Positions 35,111 through 46,602 of a stretch of DNA of 64,000 bases are shown piece by piece. The position numbers and the translations under genes are program-made. The stretch's first letter is position 1. Every line of letters starts with the position of its first letter. Under the pieces are notes generated by a model. It was not told the origin of the DNA. It worked only from the letters and a program-made list of their open reading frames with translations, and made no database searches. The stretch covers positions 27,389 to 91,388 of the forward strand of contig JAGQDJ010000231.1 of assembly GCA_022885665.1 (NCBI GenBank), in the 5' to 3' direction. Source of the stretch: Triops longicaudatus (lineage: Eukaryota; Arthropoda; Branchiopoda; Notostraca; Triopsidae).

Positions 35111-38100
35111 GCTAGAATCTGAAAAATAAAAACTGACAAATGGCTTTCATGTAATAAAGTTATGTTCCGTTTTTGAGTAAAAATACGTGTAACCTCAGTT
35201 TCGAAAGAAAATCGATTTTTTTTAGCATACAATCGTTAACGTGTTCGAGCTAACTTTTACTTAAAACTGTCGTAAAAATTTAACGTAGTAAGACTTTTCT
35301 TTCAATTAAATGGCATCGAAAACAAAAAAAAGTACATTTATTTCAAAATACATTACATTAAACTTGACCACCTGGAAAAAAATTCGTCGCGTAGGTACGT
35401 CAAAGTAAGCTTTCAAATTGTTCTTCTTTTTTGCATTCTTAATGTCAGCGAAGGCAAAATACATGGAAAGGAGGATCTCAGATTTCGGAAGTAAACAGAC
35501 TTTTCCGAAAAAAACTCTTCAAGAATGCTGCATTTTTTCTTTTATTGAGATTAAACGTAAGCTCCGCTTGTTTCCGAAGCATTTTTGGAAAACATTATCC
35601 TAAAACATTTCCTAAAATTCGATAGAATTAAATTTCTTAGTTAAGTTCAGAACGAATCACACAACCACTAAAAAGAAAACAGAAAGGGGAGGACACTGAA
35701 GTAATGGGCGAAGATTAACTATTGGGGGTTACGATAAAGTGCAGGAAAGGGCCCAAAGTTTAGAAGGCGAAAGCTAAAAGCCAAGGTTTATAGAACTTGC
35801 TAATTAAACGAGTCCAGTCAAAACGTTTCACCCAAGACTCCTCCATGGGAAATGGAGCTTACTGTCTCTTTGTCCTCTTTTGCCCCAAATACGAAGCTTA
35901 ATATTGCGATCTTCCAGTAAATTACTGGCTTGGGTCTCCTGAAGCTAGTCAAAGTTCTTCATTAAGACTTGTAATGACACGAGTCCCTTTTTATGCAGAA
36001 ATAGACCGTCCAGAGGGTGGAGCTAACAAGTAATCAATCCGTACGATCTCGTGTCTTGTCAAAACCCTTGTGATTTTTTTGTTGGTAAGCTTCAAAATGA
36101 AGGAAAACTAGCCACTAATGAAAACCACGCCCATTCATGCTAGAATGTCTCAAGGGGGCGTGGCTTCTTGAAATCTTGAACACAATAGAGAAATTTGTCA
36201 AGGAACGTTGCAAGTTTATCTTGTATCGACGTTTTACCGTTGAATTTCATTTTGTGGCTGTGAGCTACGTTTTACATGGCTTATCGCAGAGAACTGCGGG
36301 AGGAGTGAAGACCCTCAAGGGGCGGAGCTAATTTTAAAAGCGTCTCCTAAACTCAGGTAACAAAGGCAGATGGTTCGTAGAATGTTCAAAGCGTGTTATT
36401 GGCTAGGAAGCGGGTTTTGCAAAACGAGGGAAGTACCACGGTGGAGGAAATTGATTTATGACGTTATTATCTTGCTCTGATTACCAATTAAAAGTATAAA
36501 TCGCTTCGCACCTCCCAAGGGCGATCGAAAGAGCTGACACCGCACCTTGAATTGGGGGTACATAAAAGGACAGAAATTAGCGCAAAGTGCAGTAATTCCG
36601 TTTCCAACGTTTTCTCATTGCAGTTCCCACTTCAGCTCCAACATCGTGAAACTTGTCAATACAACCCAAGGGGGCGTGGCTAGCTTTAATAACTAGTTTA
36701 CGAACTTCGTCAACCACATTTCCTTTTTATGGTCCCTGTTTATTACTTCTCAATAATTAAAGCTTTTCCAACTTTATTGTAGACGCTTAGTTTTTGTTTT
36801 GAACTAATCTAACTAACCCAGTTAATATAGCCTCATCGAGACCGGTTAAAAAATATTTAGCCCTCACTTAACATAACCGAACTTGTACGTAATATTACGT
36901 AATATTAATAGTACGTAATATTAATAAATGTTCATAAGGTCTGTGTGAGAAACTGTGTTAAATAGGCTATTACGAGATTAGAAAAAAATAATTGAGGTTA
37001 GATTTAGTTAGGTTAAGGCTGTGTTTCCACTGCGAACTCGACTTGGGAGTAGAGTTCCCTGGACTCCGGTTTAGTAAACTTGTGTCCCCAGTGGCATGAT
37101 AGTGAAGTAGTTGAGTTGAGGTTAGATTCGAATATATCAATCAGTACAGACTCAAACTTTATAATTCAAATATTTTACAAAACAAAATTTAGAAAGACGC
37201 TTGTAAAATTAAAGCAAGAAGGGGGTGCAAACTTTACTTTCGGTACAATATATGTATTCAGAACCTCCATTTGTAACAAGAAAGACTTCTATTCACATCT
37301 TATTTAGATTATTGACTCGATTTTCATGTCTTGCCTGGGATTACTTAAGCTTGATCTAATGCTAAAGGTTCTGCAGCGAAAAAACACGAAACAGCACAAC
37401 AAAAACTTCTGTGCTGGCTGTGTTCGCTATTTAACACACTATTGCTCTCTATGAGAACACGCACGCTTACAGTTTCCCTTAAACCAAAACACATGATAGG
37501 GATGGCTAGAGTTGCTAATAGTGAACCGTGGCCTTAAGCAAATTTTGATGATTTTCCCGGAAACTTAAGCGACTTTCATTGATTCTTTTCTAAATTGCAG
37601 CGATTTTAACTCGGTCTTGGTCTGTTAGGTTTATTAGGTAAGGTTAGGTTGGGTTTAGTTCGTTTCAGTGAGGTTGGGCTAAGTTAATCTATATTTATTT
37701 GAGGATAGCGGAACTGATGATGCTACATGGCAGAAAGTACCTTTTTTCGTGTGGAGAAGGTTGTGTAAAATTCGGCTACCATTTTTATTTATTGGAAGAA
37801 ACGGTCTTAGAATTGAGGTAAGGAAATTATATTACCCGCATAAAAATAACTTCCAAAGTTATCGCAAATTTCATGCATTGCAATTTTCCCGATCCTCTCC
37901 AAATCGTGTTTCGAAAATGTCGACTTTCGACTACCCGCGGCAAATGCCGCAAATGAATTTCACAACAGAATTAAAAAGGTAAATTATCCGATCAATGTAT
38001 TTACAAAGAAACACAAGTGTATAAAGTACTTTTTACATTTAAAAAAATGCGCTGAACGCTAACGACAGGACACTGTTTGCAGTGGGTCAAAAACGTTCGA

Positions 38101-39494
38101 AAGAGAAAAAGTCATAGGACGATCTGGCGCCACTGTCGTGGCATGTGGCACGGGATAACCAAGTGAACTAGCAGTGACGTTCGTCAGTGTTTGTTAACGA
38201 AAGCTATTTTAGTTCGAGAATTTGAAACTTACGCGCGATTTCAAGAACATTAACCTAAATGAAATTCAATTTTGATTGGTTTTCTTTTTCATTTCAAGTG
38301 CTCGTTATTTTCTTTTGTTTGCAGTTATTTTAGTTACTTTGGTAGCTATATAAGCATATGTAAATGAATCACGGGTGACATAGAGCAGTTTAATTGAATC
38401 TGTATTAATTCTAGGACGTGTTAGTTGATTTCGCCGTGGATTATAGTGATTTAGCTGATTTATTTTGATTTTACTAAACTTTCGAATCAATACAATCGTG
38501 ATTCAAAGCGATCTTAGTCGATTCTCTTGTAAACTTAAGTAATAGTTTGGTTGGGTTACGTTCATTGAAACTTATGTGAGGAAGACAACACATAGTTAAG
38601 AGCGTTTTCACTGCGAAGGACGGTAGCGTCGGACTGTATTACTTTTTTACACAATCTCTGTTTATTTACCGTGCTCTTGTACATAATTTTTCAATCATTC
38701 CAATTTTCTTTTGAATCTTCGATTTTATACGAGTCCTAGCTTACATCAAGGTACCATTCTTAACCAAATTGCCTTGAACCTCAAGTCATTTCTATCTTAG
38801 CACCTGACCTTCAGTTACCATCATTTTATGTTGTTAGTATCAGCCTAACTCTCTGATAATTTTCATTGACAATGAACGCATTTCACCTTCAGGAATAGTC
38901 ATAGAATAAAAAGAAGATATTTTTAGAGGGAAAATTTTCCGGAGACGTTTCCCGAAACTTTGAGTGGAAGTTCTCGTTCTTCATAGTCTGAAGTTTCTCA
39001 TATGGAAATCTTCAAACCGAGAGCCCAATATTCCATTTTCCGTGTTCGTTCCCGGACAAGAGAGAAACTAGTCATCCTGAAAACCCCCCAAAAGAAAAAA
39101 AGTGGTACGGGTTGTTTTCTTCTCTCACTGCTATCACTTTGTCATTTTCCGTTTTCCGATCAATAACTTTCAGTCAAACTTGGCCTCCAATATGAGAAAA
39201 AACTTGCGTAGGCAAATCTAGCCACGAATTGAAAAGCAAGCACTAGAACTCTAGGCTTCGGAAGCGGCTACCAAAGACAGAAATAGAAGAAGACGAAGTT
39301 CTCTATTCACTCTAAAGACCTTTTCTTTACTTTTATCTTCTTACTTCTTTTTCCCATTTCTCGTTGAAAAGCAAGTACAGTTCTTCGTTCTTCACTGAAA
39401 AGAGGAATTTAAAAACTTCAACCAAATGAATAAAGATTACTCGCATGAGTACCCAACGTCTGGTTTCGTCACATTTCTTACCCTCAAGTAAAGT
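35111..39494. other. Intergenic
   Basis: Nothing gene-like was found. Recurrent ggggcgtggc/ggggcggagc boxes occur at about 36,155, 36,318 and 36,671. A phrase resembling tgatttagctgatt occurs near 38,440 and near 4,450. Confidence 0.5.
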
Positions 39495-39502
39495 AGCTAG
39501 AG

Positions 39503-40675
39503 CACGGGCTGTTCAAATTGCGGACCAGTGGCCGGATCAGGCCCCACAAAGGACTTTTGTCCGGCCCTCGATTACTTCGAAGGAAAATCAGCAGATTTTT
39601 ATTCTGAATCAGTACGATTTAGCAGTGAAAGGTAATAACTTGTGCATTTATACCCTACTTCTAACTTTGTAACTTACTAGTACCCCTTTTCAGATTTTTC
39701 TTTCAAGGGTTTTCTATGATTTTTTCCCATTTTTTACAGTACGCAAAATTTGGCAGAAGATTATGGTTTGAAAGTTTGACGGAAATTGCATTTTAATCTC
39801 CATTTCCTAAGCATAAGTTTCCGAGTGCATTGTGGCAGTAAATTTTTAAGAAAGCAAACGCAGTTAGTTCTCAGCTGCCAAAAAAAAAACAGCATTCGAT
39901 TCTTTCGAAAAGTTCCTGGAATGTCTCGAATTTCGCTGGTGTGTATTTACCTTAGTCTAATACTTGCAAATAGCAGTCCAACAAGGCTACATCTTATTCA
40001 CTACATCTTCTAACCGCCTACCGCATTAGTTGCCCAATTTTAATTCTATTGTAGAATTGAGCTGCTTACACAGAGGTACCGTTTAACTGGAAATGGCGAT
40101 CTGGAATTTTTTCAAACATCCTGTCAGCAGTTTTCAAATCAATGAAGTTTTAGATCGCAGATTACTTCGATATCAACAGCAATTAATTATCTTTTTGCAT
40201 AAGTATATATAGTTTTTTTAAGCTTAGCTGATTTTGCAATTTGAGTGTAGATTATTTGCATTTTCATCGGTTTAAAAAGTTTTCAGGAATTTTACTGAAA
40301 ATTTCTCAACAAATGGATGAGACAGTTTTAGTTCTTGTCTTCAAAGTCTTCCCGCTCGATTGTATCTTTAAGCATAATAACTGAAAAATGGCTCCTGCGA
40401 CATTGAAAATTTTAACGACAAATTACTTTACGAAATCCCTTGTGCGTTGACACCGAGAAAGCTACACGCTTGAATTCTCCAAAAGTGCGAAAAGTTTAAG
40501 CTCGATTTGAAGAAGAACCATTTTCGGAAAAAACTCGATAGTATTCCGTAGAGAGGTTGGGTTTCTAGTCGTATTCATGTAAGCCACCATTATTTACATT
40601 TCTTGGGTACGGCTCCCGTGTCGGGTTCTTTTGTGTTACTGTGGCCCTCAAAGGACTAGAAGTTGGACAGCCCTG
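39503..40675. mobile_element. hAT-like non-autonomous element, 1.17 kb
   Basis: The left end reads cacgggctgttcaaatt. The right end, reverse-complemented, reads cagggctgtccaacttc. The flanks agctagag (39,495-39,502) and ggctagag (40,676-40,683) match at 7 of 8 positions, the 8-bp duplication size of hAT. The subterminal ggccggatcaggcccc is hAT-like. There is no transposase ORF. Confidence 0.7.
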
Positions 40676-40683
40676 GGCTAGAG

Positions 40684-41861
40684 GATGAGCATAGAGAACC
40701 GTGCTCTGAAGACGGGAGTTTCTTTTTTTGTTTATTTTTTTATTACATAATTTTAAAATTCCTTTATTTTGTTTTTGCTACACAAAATGTCGTTACAATG
40801 AACCATTTACGTGTGGTAATCTACATCTACATAACTAAGTATCTTTGATGACGATCTTTCGGCTAAACTAGACGAACTTTTAAAATCCAGAATTTAGTGA
40901 ATATACAGAAGTCTGGAACTTACTATGGATGAGCGAAAAAATTTTATTTTCTCTGTAGAATCGTTATAACGGTACTCTACTTTAATTTTAAGTATTTTTG
41001 CTTTTATTAATCAAAATTGTACTATTTGAATTGTTTGCATTGTCAAGTAACGTTTGCTTTCGTAAGATGTCATATTATTTTTTAACATTTTGTATATGAT
41101 GGCTGAACATACTTCGTGGTGTGTCATCCATCCTCGTGGATAATAAATAAGGTATTAGTTTCCACCACCACTTCGTCTTGCCGACGCTGAGCTCCATACG
41201 ATACCTCATTACACCAGGCGACAAGTGGTAATGAAGAGCACGTATGGCTGAGACATTAGACGGGTTCTTGGAGACAGAATATGGCTTTAAGCTGTGTCTG
41301 GAGGTTGTTGCGTTGTGGAACTGTAGCTGCGTTGACATGTAAATCTGACACGACAAGACCTGAAAAGCAAGAATGTCACTGTAGTCTTTTCGGTAGGGAA
41401 TTTTCGAGCTAAAAAATTTTAAGGTTTCAGATAATTGAACGTTAACAATAATCAAATAAGTACATTATAATTTAATGTCCAGAAGCATTATTTTATGAAC
41501 CTAACCTTCGACAAATAGTAATTTATCTTGGGAGATTTTTTTCACTACGTGGGAATAAACAAGAATTTATATAATTCGGTTAATATCGATTTCGTTTAAT
41601 ACTACTGATATCACGGGTTGAGTTTTTTAAAATTGCCGTAAAATTACTTTAAAATTATAAATATGACTAAGCCTGAATATAAAACGGACTTCAAAATTCT
41701 TCGAAAAAAACTAAGTCTTGGAATTTGAACCAAATAAAATGCTACGTATTGCAAAACCTCGTTACAAGAACGCAGTGAGGTAGGAAAACTGTTCGGCTAT
41801 TCAAAATTCGTTGTATCAAATGATTTTTTAATAAATATTTTCTTTTCAAATTTCTCGGGAC
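40684..41861. other. Intergenic, nothing recognised
   Basis: AT-rich; a 126-codon ORF on the - strand (41,455-41,075) shows no recognisable motif. Confidence 0.5.
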
Positions 41862-41869
41862 CTTAAAAT

Positions 41870-42443
41870 TAAGGATCCTGGAAACCAGCTTCGGAGCCGT
41901 CTTTGACCTAGGCTTCCCCGGCTTTAAAGCCGTCGTGAGGTGATACAAAGCCAGGAAGCCAAAAGCCGCAAAGCCGGCTTTCCGTCATTCCACTGGGAAC
42001 GCAGTACCTCCTCTTCCCTACCCTTATGAACGAGTTTACAGTTAAAGCAAACCATAACCAGGCGATATAAACTTACTTGGTTATTTGTAGAGGGAATTTA
42101 CTCCGAGGCATGCAATCCTGCCTTTGCACCAAGTAGTACTCGAAAGCTTAATTAAAATAATAAGCACAAACTATTTTAGCTTTGTGTAACTGTTTAAAAA
42201 CAGGAAAAATGTTATGTTCACTGGCCAAACTTCATCCCGTTCCACAACGCTTTACTGCCGTTGTAAACATAACAGTAGAGACGCCTACTATGCTCGCGCC
42301 AGCCAATTACGTAGCGTCACGTGATTCCTAACCCAAACCGAAACTAAAACCGAAGCTCGAAAGTTCGGCTTCAAAGCTTGAGCATGAGCCGAAGCCAGAT
42401 TTTTTCGTCATTTGGCTTTACAGTCAGACTTCCGGGATCCCTA
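41870..42443 (+). mobile_element. hAT-type MITE family, copy 2, intact ends
   Basis: 574 bp with terminal inverted repeats taaggatcctggaa (left) and tagggatcccggaa (right, reverse-complemented), flanked by a perfect 8-bp duplication cttaaaat at 41,862-41,869 and 42,444-42,451. Size, termini and 8-bp duplication indicate a hAT-derived MITE. It has no coding capacity. This is the best-preserved of three copies. Confidence 0.85.
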
Positions 42444-42451
42444 CTTAAAAT

Positions 42452-43255
42452 CTTCTACTATTGCGGAAACTTTTTCGTAAAAGGGTTCATTATAACAAGA
42501 TTCTACTGTGTAGTACAGAGTAGCAGGTATCACTTCCTCCCCTTTTCAGTCTATATGACAAGAGTTTTGCTTATAAAAATCTATTGCGAGAGAACAAGAC
42601 ATTCACAAGTGAAATCACATTGTTACACATTGGTTTGATCCTGATGGAAACCAACGATAGCACGTTTACCAAGTCTGCTTGCTAACGGAAATCAGACAGA
42701 CAAATTAGACAAATCACTGTTGGTGAAGCGTCTGAAGCAGCCGTTGGGGCCCAAAATCTACCGCGAATCATTAACTTATAGTATTTTATGAAATAAACCC
42801 AAATTCTTGTCTAATGTTTACCTTACTTTTTTCATTGTGACGCCTTGACCCATGTAATAGCCACAAGTCCATTGGACAACAAAACCACTCGGTTCGTTAG
42901 CAAGTGACCTAGCAAAAGGGAGCCATTGTTGAGTTTCGTCAGGGACAGCTCTATGTGCAATATCGCTGTCTCATTTGGTGGAAAGCTTCTGGAGGTCTGA
43001 AGAGATTTTTCTACACAATTTGATAGCATAACATTGCAGGCCACCATGTAGGAAAAGAACACATCGAGACGGCTTTTAAGCCTTTGCAGTGGTGTATCAA
43101 ATACGTGAAGTGCGTCAAATGTTATTTCATGTTTTAGAGAAGGGAAGGGACAGTGTGAATCCTTTTCTGCTCTTTATTCTTCACTTCACTTTCAGACAAA
43201 ATTCCGGCCCAAAGTTATGTGTTCGGAGCACTAGTATTCTGGCTCTCAAACGAGG
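42452..43255. other. Intergenic, nothing recognised
   Basis: No feature could be supported. Confidence 0.5.
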
Positions 43256-43257
43256 CA

Positions 43258-44367
43258 CAGTGATACCCCTTTTAGCAAACCTAATCCGTTCCTGGACAAC
43301 GTTCGGTTTAAGAAGAGTTCGCTATAAGAAACGCTGTTACCTATAAGATTCAATGGAAACCATTTTAAACTTCTATAACTGAATGTTACCGATAAATTAC
43401 AGGAATCAGTTGAGTTATAATAATTTGAAGGTGGTCAAGCAAGAGGAATAAATACCTTAAGCAGATACCACACTGGGAAATGTTTCACCAATTAATAGTA
43501 GAAAAAGAAACATCCTCGGTTCGCGATTTTTGGGGTGTACTTTTTGCTCAGTAAAATAGGTAACTTTTTTTCAATAAAAGGTCCTGAAAATTACCATTGC
43601 GAGAAAATTTCACCATCTAATGGGAGAAAATTACCCACTCACACACAAAAAAAAAAAAAAATCGGGACCCAGGTTGGGGTTTTTCTATCATTAATTGGGG
43701 AAAACTTTGTACAATAAATCACCTTCATCACGAGAAAACTTCCCGTTTCACAGTCTAGTTCTAAGTGGCAGTTTCATATATTTTCTATATTTCATTTGTT
43801 CGAACTTCTAACTGTGTGCAGTTAAATGTAATCTGTCATCCTTCGTTCACGATTTCCGTATACGTGGTATTTTTACGGAACTTATCTTCTAAGCTACTTA
43901 TCCCATTGGAGAAGTAGCGTTAATTGTAAATAAAATTCTTAAACATTATTTCCGCAATAACATAGTTGTCTATAGGCAATCTTTCACCTAAGTCTTGCTT
44001 AACACGAAACTGCGTCCAGATTCTCGTCAGGGTATCAATAGGTCACAGATTATAGAATATGCAGAAAACCGTGCGATGGAACGAACTTCAGAGAAATGGA
44101 CAAGATTTCCGACCAGGAGGGGGCTTGCCCCCCACCCCCCTGGCCCAAATCTGAAATACCGCCACTGGCTGGGAAGCCAAGTTCTCGTACGTAATGCATG
44201 TGTAACGACTGGGAAACTTAACTGCCCATTTTTGTTAGCTTTGCTCAACCTAAGTGGTTCGTTGCAAGAGTCGGAGTTCGTAATGCGAGTCGTTTTTTTC
44301 GCCCGGGCGAGAGTTTGTTATACAAGCTGTTCGCTATACAATGCGCTCGTTAAACGGGGTACCACTG
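43258..44367 (-). mobile_element. Pogo-like non-autonomous element, copy in inverted orientation
   Basis: The left end reads cagtgatacccctttt and continues agcaaacctaatccgttcc. The right end, reverse-complemented, reads cagtggtaccccgtttaacg, then agcgcattgtatagcgaac. The right flank is TA and the left flank CA (one change from TA). The same two end types occur at 45,742-46,600 with left and right swapped, so the two copies are in opposite orientation. Confidence 0.7.
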
Positions 44368-44504
44368 TATTGTATTCCATCAGAAGATGTTTGGTTTGGT
44401 CGTTGTTTAAAGACGAAAGACATCGATCTGTCGGCGCATTATCGTCTTCGGTTCTCATCTGAAAAGGTTTTTCTCTCGAAAGGTTTCATCTCTCAAAATC
44501 TTGA

Positions 44505-44861
44505 CTAGGTATATTCCACTATATCGGTGTCCTTTAGAGAATTGTGTAGTGCGTTTTGTATGTAAAACAATTTATAGCTAGGTCTTGCACTAAACCCCAT
44601 GGTTTCAGCCATGGTTGCTGGGACGTTCTTCCGCTTCAGTTTATCAAATAGGACTTTCCTCTGACTAGTAAGGTTTGAATATTCCATGATCAAATGTTTC
44701 GCACTTTCTTCCATACCTCTACATTTTCTACACTTGGGATCGTCTATTAATCCGAACCTGTGTAGCCAAGGGAATTTTTTCATGTCCATAAAAGTTAGGC
44801 CATCGTGATCGCCAGTGCTTGAATCCCCAGAAGGGCACGTCAGTGTGCTACAGGCAATCAA
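44505..44861 (-). mobile_element. Non-LTR retrotransposon 3' fragment
   Basis: The - strand ORF contains FPWLHRFGLIDDPKCRKC, then EESAKHLIMEYSNL. This is the Cys/His segment found after the reverse transcriptase in many non-LTR elements (the zf-RVT-like C-terminal region). No RT lies upstream (to the right), so it is 5' truncated. Confidence 0.65.
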
Positions 44862-45068
44862 CGTGAAGGGCTACAAAAACGATTGCCATTCATCGTAAAT
44901 GTTATTCTGACTTTAAACTTGATTTTATTCCACACAAAATCTACTAATCTATGCGTCTACTTCGCAGAATTCAATGCATTTATATTTTGTATACATTTTG
45001 TAAGCTCACAATCTTCGTCATGTATTTTCCGTGAACTAACAATGAAATTTTCTTATTATTTGAAATTA

Positions 45069-45506
45069 GAGCTGTTGCTTAGAAACGTTCGAAACGCTAA
45101 AAACAAAGAAAATGTAGGAAACAAACATGCGTGTGCAAGAAATAGAAAGAAGGTGGACTACATATCTCACATACGTGATTTTGAATGGAAACTTTTTTCC
45201 ACTGAGCTAATATTCCTTATTTTTTAGATCGGTTGCTGTGACCTGTAATCTAATATAATTGAAGAAAATGAAAGGAAACGTAATTGAATGAAATGAAAAG
45301 TAAGTAAAGCTTTCAAAGCTTACGAATATTACAAACGTTTATTTAAGAAGAAATACAAGAATCAAACGCATAATCTGTCAAGGAGGAGCGCAAAATAGGT
45401 GATGTCTGTTCTCACAAGCACAGTCCATTCAAAAACGCGCGCATTCCAATGACGTCACTTCAACGCCACCTGCGTTTCCCGCCACGGGACAAGCCTAACC
45501 TTCTTT
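45069..45506 (+). repeat. Dispersed repeat, copy 2
   Basis: Partner of 43-466, same orientation. Shared sites include atgaaatgaaaagtaagtaaag, gacgtcac and gcctaaccttcttt. Confidence 0.75.
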
Positions 45507-45741
45507 CATAGAACCTTCATTTTCAACGACCTTTCACGCTTTATAACTCGATCACACGAGACAAATGTTTCAAATAGCTTATTAATATGTTGTATCGCAC
45601 GATGGCGCTAGTGAAGTGTTCAAGCAAGTGCGATATAAAGCATGAGCTTGATTTAGCCTAAAAGCAGTGGTAGTTTACAGATTAAGCTTTGATATTTTTT
45701 CTTCTATTCTCCAGAGACGGTTCTCCGAAACTTTGAAGGTA

Positions 45742-46600
45742 CAGTTGTACCCTGTTTAACGAAATCATTGTATAGCGAACAAATTGTTCAAGGTACTCGC
45801 GCGAAGGTGACAAAATGACTCGCTAAATGAACTCAGCTTTTTGCAACGAACAGCTTAGGGTGAGCAAAAAAGCTTTAGAAAATTGGAGGTTACGTTTCCC
45901 ACTGTGTACGCATGGATTGCAGACGAGAACTTGGTTTCCACACCCCAGTCAGTAGCTGAGAAATAGCCTGCTTGCGTTTCTCTGTTTGATTACCTAGTTT
46001 TAATTATTATTTATTTCGATTTTAAGTGGTGCTTAAGTGGCCCCAGAGAATTCTGGTAATAAGAAGAACGGAAAGAGTTTTTTTTCTGACGAAGAGGTAG
46101 ACGAGCTCACTGATTCTCCTACGCTTACCGCAGCCATAAACGAATTTGCTACGAAATGGGAAGAAATCCAACCTCAGGCAAAAATGTGGCATCCAAATCA
46201 GATCGAAGCGAACAGATGCTTAGACATATTCACCGACAATGTCTTGCACTTCTCTCCAGAACCTTATTAAAGAAAACATAAAAACAAGCCACATTAGACG
46301 GATTCTTCCAATAAAGTGGCGGACATGAAAACCAAGGAGGATATTTAAGAGGCAAAAAGATCGAAGATTAATATAACCTTGAATGGTCTCGAGAGCCACT
46401 AACTGAACAAAACCGAATAATACGTGCTTGAAATATATATATTTAGGCATTCAGTATATTTTTTAGTATTTTTTCCGAATTCTTAAATCAACTTGTTCAT
46501 GTTTCGGAATCTTATGGGAAATAGCGTTTCTTATAACGAACGCTTCTTAAACGGAACGCCTTCCAGAAATGGATTAGGTTTGTTAAACGGGATACCATTA
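45742..46600 (+). mobile_element. Pogo-like element with residual ORF
   Basis: The termini are cagttgtaccctgtttaacg (left) and taatggtatcccgtttaac (right, reverse-complemented), with TA duplicated on both sides (45,740-45,741 and 46,601-46,602). At 859 bp it is too short for a full transposase. An internal ORF at 46,037-46,270 (77 codons, with DEEVDELTDSPTLTAA and IEANRCLDIFTDNV) could be the remaining C-terminal part of a transposase, but that assignment is inference. Confidence 0.7.
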
Positions 46601-46602
46601 TA

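Noticed and set aside
36140..36330. Recurrent ggggcgtggc/ggggcggagc boxes that look like GC-box promoter elements
   Set aside because: No gene start follows; they recur in intergenic DNA (24.84, 36.67 kb) and are more likely repeat fragments.
44113..44152. G-run followed by C-run (gggggcttgccccccacccccc)
   Set aside because: A short GC-rich hairpin in the pogo-like element; no evidence for a functional structure.
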